From assembly GCA_023053575.1 (NCBI GenBank), contig JAKZAP010000020.1, forward strand, positions 17,665,998-17,729,997: 64,000 nt of DNA, written 5' to 3'. A program made the translations under genes and the position numbers. Below are positions 50,801 through 59,800 of the stretch, in pieces (the stretch's first letter is position 1; each line of letters begins with the position of its first letter). The stretch is from Branchinecta lynchi. Taxonomy: Eukaryota; Arthropoda; Branchiopoda; Anostraca; Branchinectidae. Under the pieces are notes generated by a model. It was given only the letters and a program-made list of their open reading frames with translations, was not told the origin of the DNA and did no database searches.

Positions 50801-53800
50801 TGAACAATGACCCGAGGATGTCTTTCCTGAATCGCCCACGAAAACAAATTAAGAGGCCAAATGCCTTGCGAATTCTTTCCTGTATATGATTGAAAATTAT
50901 AAACTGAGAATTTATGGTTTTCTTCTTCTTCCTTAAGACAGGATCCGTGTTCTGAGCTAGGAGCCGTGTTCTGCTTAACGCAAGAAGTATTTATGCTCGC
51001 TAAATTTCCACATCGCTAAGGTCCAGTCGTTAAACCCCTACTTCCACAGAATTTATTTTGGCTGGAATTGCAGTCGGTCTTTTCTGTAGCGATATTTTAT
51101 TTGTACATATATTGTATATCTAGCGATATATAATCTCTGCTGACGTATCCTTCACCGCAGTCAAATATGATTTGCAGTCAGATCTGGCCCAAGTAATATA
51201 TATACAGACGTATGTATAGGCACCATGCACGTGGTTAACCAAAATATTTCGGCCGGGTTGGGATTGAACCGTCGAACCAGAAGAGAATCTTCACATGACG
51301 TCTAAAGACCCACGAATTTTCAAGCCGTGTGATTACTTTTGCAACATTTATGTTTTGGAAACAAAAAATTAAAAAGGAAAGAAGTGCAGAATAATTCGCC
51401 GTGTCTTCAAACTGACCGGACATCAACGACTTCCTGAACAAACTTTTGCTTCGGTCAGTTTCTTATCGCGCAACCTGAGTGATGTCACTCTTCTTGGGCC
51501 GAACATGTTTTAATAATCCGCGATAGGAGAGCCCCATCGTTGTCCGAGCCAGAGCAAAATACCAGTAGAGAGTAGCGCAGAGAAAAATAACACTAGGGAG
51601 TACTGCCAACACCTATGCTTTCCATGCGCTGCAAACGGGACGTACTCATAGCGCTTCCCACTACATTTGCGGCATTTATAGCGAGATAAACTTTCGGGTT
51701 CAGAGATTTCTAATAAAGCAAAGGTGCGGTCTGCACACACTAAGGAAAGAATGGAGGCTGTATGATTTTGTTCCTATGTTCAGAACATCAAGGTATCGGA
51801 ACCAGCGCTGGTGAAAGACTGATTATGTTTCAGTAGGAACGTTCTATATCGCTAGTGGTGCTAATGTCCATGCTATTCGAGTGTGTGTCAATTTTGTCAA
51901 GTCTTGGCGCTATTCCCTAATGTTGATTTGCTCTCGAGTAGCGCCAAGACTTGAAAAAATTGACATACACCCGAATAGCTGCGACAAGCGCCAGTAGCGA
52001 TAGGTAACGTCCCTACTGAAAGTCAATCAGTCGTGCATCAGCGCTGGCTCTGAGAACTCCATATTCCGAACACAGCGAAAAAAAGATTCAACCTCCCCTG
52101 TTTCTTTAGTGTGTCCCATGTTTCTTTGAATGTATGGAGCGTAGTTGGCGGCGCTGTGAGGAAGGCCCGTTTCCGATGCAGGGAAAGCGTTGGACTTGAC
52201 GCTACTCCCTAATGTTATTTTGCGCTGGTCGCAGCGACCGTGAGCCCTCTGCATCATTTTACTGGGACCTTTTACTTTTTGTGCGAACTAGCGTCATTCA
52301 TGTGCAGATTGCACAAGGGGCAAGCATATATCATCCGAAAGAAGTATGCCATAGATGCTTACATTGCGTTTTTTTGGATCACTTCTGTTTAGTCAAAATT
52401 TATAGTTTGACTCGTGTTTTGTCTTACTTGCGTTTTATTGAGTTCTTGTCTCCGAAAAGTCAAACTACACCAAACTACGTCTGCGAGGTAGTTTGTGGTT
52501 TGCTCCGTAGTTTCAGGTTCGAAACTACAGGAAATGGAATGGACAAATAAAACAGCTTTTAAGCGAAACTACGCCTAAACTACATAAAAAAAAAACAGCT
52601 TTAGTTCACTTCTCGCTAGAGGTGCATATACGCATATCTGTCATAACTAAGGTTTGCCCAGTCAGTGTGAAGCCTGTCAGGTTCTTGATTGATCTGTAAC
52701 AATAGGTGGCCTTTGCCGACTAAGCAAAGTAATTGAACGCATTCGATGAAGTTTTGTTTACCGGATTTTTATGGGTGAATGCCGAATGTATAATTAATTT
52801 ATCTTCGTGAAAAATGCACTGCGAGAAACCTGAAGGAGTCTTAATTATAAAAGGAGTCAGCTGCGCTAGGAAGGGATAATGGCAAGAAAGAACCTCTGTC
52901 TGTCGTCACTGAGCCCAACCAACTGTAACTATTTTGTTATCATTTTGTTTGTCATTGATAGAAAAAAAGAGGTTAAGGTGACGCGGGGGGGGGGGGGGGG
53001 TATTTTGTGGACGGTGCCATGTGAGTAAACCGTGGTGGGTAGGGTGGGGGGGGGGACAAATATCAGTTTTGGACCCAGATCCCAGGTTTATTACAATGAC
53101 TCAAAATTTAATTATTGCCTTTTTAAACCTATTTAGTGGTGAGAAAACAGCATCTTCCTGCAGGGTCGTAATTTTGCGACACTCAGGTATTGTCTCATTG
53201 TATAAGATTGCGTTAAACGCACTGTGCAGTAGATGACGCTGTTACTTCCAGAGACTTCCCAATATACGACTAGCACGTACCGACAAAAATGAACTGTTGC
53301 CACTTCGCGACAACGGCGCACATTCGCCGCCAACAAATAATAGAGTCGGTGTAAAACTAGATGCAGTGAATCTAGAGCATCTTAAACAAAACTGCATCTA
53401 GTGCATCTTAAACAAAATTTGTTTAAACAGACATTCATAACCTTAGCTTTACATTTCAACTTTCGCTAAAGAGGAAACTTTCCAACGCTTGTACCCTGGG
53501 CAAATTAGAGGAAGCGCCGCAGGCAAAATTTTTTAATCTGCTTTTGTCTGGCGAGCTTTAACTACTTTCAGTACTCGGGCCTTTTCAAATATAAAAAATT
53601 CCAAGCCTAATCGCCAAGTAAATGACACACATTTTTCCTAAATAGAGAATACTACGCAATGCGCCACAGGCAATGTTTTGTGAAACGCCGATGAGCAGAG
53701 CGTCTTTTTGCGACCCATTGAAAAGGAAAGAATAACTATGAAATCACAAATCTTTCCTTCGAAAAAGTTGACAAAATAGTGGCTATAGAACACAAGGTAG

Positions 53801-56800
53801 ATTTGTTCCGAATTAATAAGAGAAAAAGCGATTTTCACGTTAAATACAGTCTTACTCAAAACAAAACGAGGAAAAATTTTGCCAGTGCATTTAAACAAAA
53901 CAAAAGAAAAATCCGGATTTTTGGACCATGGATTTTCGGGATTTGGATTTTCGGACCATGAATCATGTCTTCGACCTATCTGGGCTATGGAACCTGGTTT
54001 AAACGACTCGGTTTGGTACGAGTTTACGACTGTAGCTGGGCAGAGCCAAACATTTTTTTTTTTTTTTTAAACGAATCGGATTTTTGTTTGATTAAAATGA
54101 ATGTCCGAGACATCGGCGAAGTCAAAGTAAACGACTGATACAACTTAGCAAAAGTCAAGGGGGGGTGAATCCCCACCCCCCCCCCCCTCTTCGGGCTACC
54201 CTTGTAACTATCTAACGGTCTTTAAAGGACACCTGAACAATGAAACCATACTTGAACACACCATGGAGAATGCATTTACAGACATGGACAAGGAGAGCAT
54301 TCTTCTCCTGGGCGTGACGTTTTCAAAATAGGGATGATTGTTTCCGGAGGTTTGCACATGCAGACTCCAAGACAAAAAGCGCAATTCATTCAAATCTTGT
54401 ACAGCGCTGGCCGGATCGTATTCGAATTTCTTCTAGATATACGTGTGGGCTTTAAAAAATATTCCAGAAGAAGGGTTGATTGGAGACATTTGTTAATTTC
54501 TAAAATTGCTCGGGACTGAGCTTGGAAACGGTATTTCGTATTTGGATTGGGTTTTCTGCAGGCAATGTTAACGGACGTCATACAGATAGGGATGATACTT
54601 GGTACTGTTCATTCAGGCGTCCTTTAAGATAACTGGCATAGGTAGGTGATTTCAGGAAATACCATGTTTGTTAGTTTTGCCACCCTCGAAGATTGTGTTT
54701 TATTTTCCTCCTTTTACTTTTAACGCACGCGTTGCACTAAGATTTGCATAATTTCCCGTTTTATGTTCTTGCGCAAATCGCAGAGCTTTCAGAAACAGAG
54801 AAGGAATCCTCAGTTTCTGTCTGGTGATGCATGTGACTCGACGTAGTGGACACGTATCATTAGCCAAACCTACCCAACTAGTATATGGATCCTATGTCTG
54901 AACCATCTCAAGGTAGTCTATGACACGTTAAGACCCTCGGGATACAGCCGTAAGCTAGTTCCTCTGGCAAGTTCCGAAAGGGCACGACCGGATTGGCTTG
55001 ATGAAAATCGTCGTCAACTAGTTCCTGCAACCTACCATCGTCGTCATGTTCACCTACGACCGACCGAAGACAGAAACCGACCGAACCCTCCAAACATATT
55101 GTAGAATTCAGCCTCAACCACCACCCAGGGACAGTCGGTCAATCAATCAATTTTAATGCCTAATAGATAATAGCTAGAAGAGGTTAACCCAGTCCCGCGA
55201 TTACTACCGTACTGTTAGAAATCTTTACTGGCTTGCTTGCTACGTGGAACTCAGACCAAAAATAATACTAGGAAGTGCCGCCAAGACCTATGCTTTCCAT
55301 GCTTTGCAAACGGGACATACTCGCAGCGCCGCGCTGTACGCTTGCCGCATTTAAAGCGAGACAAACTTGAGGGTTTAGAAATTTCTGGCAAAGCAGAGGT
55401 GCGGTGTGCACACACTAAGGAAACAATGGAGACTGTATATTTTTTTTTTTTTGCTATGTTCAGAATAAGAAGTTATCCGAGCCAGCGCTGGTGAACGACT
55501 GAATGAGTTTCATTAGTGACGTTCTCTATCGCTAGTGGTGCTAATATCGGTGCTATTCGAGTGTGTGTCAATTTTGTCAAGTCTTGGCGGTACTCCCTAG
55601 TGTTATTTTGCTCTGGTGTAACTTTACTACTGTCTGGACTAAGCATGAGTTCACTCCTCTTTCCCTAAGCACTGGGATATCTCTATGTTTATGTTTTAAG
55701 CTAGTTTTTGCATGTCTGTTTTGTCTGTAGGGTAGTGCAAGCTGTGGACTCGTCCAATGTGTATTCCGAAGAAACAGTTGTGGGTAAATCCGCGGATAGC
55801 TTAGCAGAGGCCATCACAGACGAGAGCTCTCAGTAAGTAGCCTAACGTACATTTTGTAGTAAGTAATTTATTTGTTCAAGTTCAAGTTTATTATTTTCAA
55901 CATTCACAAAATAAATAAAAAACAACACTTTCGCGCTGGAGAAAAAACCTATGAGGGTTTGCGTTCGCGCGAAAGTCCACATAACTACTTACCTATAAAA
56001 GGAAAAGAAGAAAAAAGAAATCCAATCTCTCTCACTCGTCAATACTCATTTGTAACCCGCCATTTCGAAAAAGTGGAATAAATGAAAGAAAATAAATAAA
56101 ACACATAAAGACACAGAAAAAGAAACAAATTTTCAATCTTTGGCCAGGAAGCTATGGAGAAGGTCGTGCGCTAGTTGGGCTCTGTTGTCAATGATTTTTT
56201 ATATCGACAGAAAAAACATCCAAAAGGTTAACACTTGCATCTTGAATTTAAACTTCTCCGTCAAAGTATGGTTATGGCATAATCTTGACAAGTGGAGAAG
56301 GTGCTTTGCATATTTGAAATAAAAAGAAATTACCTTTTAAATCTCCTTCTTTCGCAGAAGACGAGTGGCACCAGAACAAAATAGTATAGAAGGAGCGCAG
56401 AAGGTGCTGTACAATTTTCCCAAAGCTTTACGATTATGGCGCCGTTGATTGGAATTTTTGTAGAATCTTTGAGTAGAAGCCTTTGACTGAAATTTTTCAT
56501 TATTTATACTTTTCTAAGTTCTTCTTTCTCGATTTTTCAATAGTTTAAATGGTGCAGCCTTTCTGCTGTATCGTCTAGGCGTTTAGTATCTGCATTTCTG
56601 GCTCCAAAATAAAAAAGGGTCCTGAAACAAACTTTCTTCATTGAGAGTTATTAAGAGTATGCGAACGTCCTTTAGAATCTGTTGTTGTCAGTGAAACGAG
56701 GTACGTTTGACAAAAAAAAAATCAGCTGACCCAAGTATAATCTTGTGAGACTAAATGTTGTGCAAGGTTTCAATTACGTTTTCGAAGTCATTTTGCCTAT

Positions 56801-59800
56801 GTCCATAATGAACCCGTGAAGTTCTGCATCTGTACTAACCATACTGACTCCCTAGAACTCCCATGACTGTATAGTTGGACATTTACAGTCTCCTGTCCGG
56901 TCTTCTATAGCCCTCGCCAATCAGGTGGATAATGCATATTCACACTCAAATACAGTCGTCGTAATATTCCGTTAGTTACTTTATGATTCTCCACTGTGGA
57001 GTGAGTGGTTGACTGAAATGATCGTGATCATGAAGAAGCTTTGTTAGTATTTAGAATCCTCCTGGTTCATAATAGTAATAGTAATAATATATTATAAAAA
57101 CAATGAGGCCACAAAGCGTGTACAAACTTCTTTTAGAACATGTAGGGTCGTACGTTTGAGTACTAAACATTTTGTCAATTCTCTCTTGGACTTGCTCAAT
57201 GACGGGCCATTTGCTGTGTCTTCGGGCTCTGTTCATGGTGTATTTGACAGTGCAAAACGGATACCTCAGCGGAATTTTGTTAGAGCTATTTTGTGTCCTT
57301 GGCAAGGGTCCTCTTCAGGCTCAAGCTGTTTAAACTGGAAAATGAACTTGTGAAATAAGTCTAAAATTTTCTTTTTCACAATTTCATTTTGCAGTTTGAG
57401 CTGCTTGAGCTTGAAGAGGACCCTTGCCAAGAAGGGCCGAGATATAGCTCTAATAAAATTCAGCTAACTTATCCAGTTTGCACTGTCAAATATGATTTGC
57501 AAGTCAGCTTGGTTGAAGGGATATTTGTTCATGGTGTAGTTTTTTCTTTCTTTGCCGTTTTTTCCATTATTTGGTAGCCTATCGTCGTCTAACCCTACCT
57601 GAACCTAAATTTCGTCTTTATTTCCTTTTAGAGTATCAGTAAGTCGACGTACTCTCCAGCCTGGCTCCATCAGCGTCTATGTATGGTTCTGTGCGAACCA
57701 GACTCTCACCAAAGCCTTATGGCAGATGGCAATATGCCAACATCAGTTCTACTTGGATAGAAAGCACTCAAAAGTGAGTTGGATAAAGAAGTACTTAAAT
57801 GAGAGTTGTGTAGGCCAGTATTTGTGGGACTAGCCTACAGTTTAACTTTAAAGCGAATGGCCCAACGCCCTCCTGAGACCAAAGTAAGTAGTAAGTAATT
57901 TATTTTTGACCCGCTATTTTCAGAAAGCGGAGTAAATGTAGAAAATAAATAAAACACATAAACATACACAAAAAGACACTTAATTTCAATTGTCGGCCAG
58001 GAAGCAGTGTAGAAGGTCGTGCACTGGTTGGGCTCTGTTGTCAATGATTTTTTTATAGCGATGAAGAAACATCCAAAAGGGTAACACTTGCATCTTGAAT
58101 TTTGAACAAGTGGAGTAGGGGCTTCGCATTTAAAGTTTTATCTCCTTCTTTCGCTGAACATGAGTGACACCAGAACGAAATAGTATAGAAGGAGCGCAGA
58201 AGGTGCTGTACAATTTTCCCGAAGCTTTACGATTATAGCGCCCCCGATTGGGGACGATGCGCCCATAGGCGGTACGAATTGATTTAGAAATTTCTTGAAC
58301 AACCAAAGAGCAAAATTTTGACAACGAGGATTTGAATGTTATTTAATTTTGGAAACCGGCTACAAATATCATTTGTGTGTTTGCTGATACCATGGTATCT
58401 GATACCACGGTCTAAAGTCGTTTTCGCAGTTTACGATAGTATCTGATACCACGGTCAAAAGGTGTTTTTGCAGTTACGGTGGTATCTGGCCAGTTACCGT
58501 GTATCTGATGTTGAGATACCACGGTCCCTACCGTGATAACTGATCGTGGTATCTGAAAAGGTCATCCCAGTTTCGTCATCACCAACACAAGAGCCTAGGA
58601 ATTTGTCGAATTGGCGGGAAAGAAGTTTGACACTTGTGATGAGAGTGGAAATCAGTTTTTCTTTTGGGATGACTTCAGAAAATGCAAATCCGAAAATTTT
58701 GGTTTTCGCAAAAGCGACCCTAGTACCAGAAACAATCGTAACTGCAAAGAATGCAGATCCAGTTACCCTATCAGATACCATGGTATCTGCAAAAATGCAA
58801 CTATTCTTTCTTCTTTTCTAGTCACTTGGTATACCCTTTACCATTGGATTTCCAGGAAACCCCTTAAAGCAACTAATCTCTTTTTTGAAGGCGTTAGTGT
58901 ATCTCTAGACTGCACCCCCCCCCCCCCCCACTGGCGCGTACAAACGTGTTAGTTTTTTTTAGAATGTTGTTGGGCCTCGACGTATGTTGCCACTGCAACC
59001 TAATTCCGTAACAGCTCTGTCAGTTCTTGAACCTGAGACCCGAGTCGCAAGAGGTACGTTCTGATCTCCCTAAGGACAACTCACCGATTTTACACTTTCC
59101 TTGTTTCGCCGACGCCTGTTTGAGAAAAGCTGCTCCGACATAAGCGTCATGCACTTCGTTAATTTCAAAATTTTAAGACTCACCAGTCCGTGCACTCATG
59201 CAAACAACACTCGTTGCTGTCTGTTATTCGGCGGGGGCGAGGTGTTTACCGACTGGCTGGTTATTTTGCCGACTGTTTTTGCAGAAAAAATGGCTGTTTT
59301 TATGGCACTTGCCCTTCGGCCAAGTGCCATATAGCGATCGCAATTTCTGTCCGTCCGTCGGTCTGTCGGTCTGTCCAGGTTTTGCTAGTTCGGGCACTTC
59401 CACATAAGCTAGGACGATAAAACTTGGCAGGCGTATCAGGGACCCCAAATGATTAAGTTGGAAATAGTCACTTCTCCGATCCGAGCACCGTGGGGGGAGT
59501 GGAGGGAGGGGGAATCCGGAATCTTGAGGTATTTTTAACTTTTGAACGGGTGATCGGATCTCGATGAAACTTAATATTTGGAACGACCTCATGCCTCAGA
59601 CAACCCACTTAAAATCCGGACCGGATCCGGTGACTTTTGGGGGGAGCTGGAGGGGGCAACCGGAAATCTTGGGAAACGCTATGAGTGGAGGGATCGAGAT
59701 GAAACTTGGTGGGAAGACACCTAGCAAACACTAGATACATCATTGACATAACCGAGCCGATTTGGGCACTGTGGGGGAGGAGTGGAGGGAGGGGGAATTC

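Noticed and set aside
51541..52230. Minus-strand frames of about 76 codons as genes
   Set aside because: They lie entirely within two copies of one inverted-repeat element and are not conserved between them.
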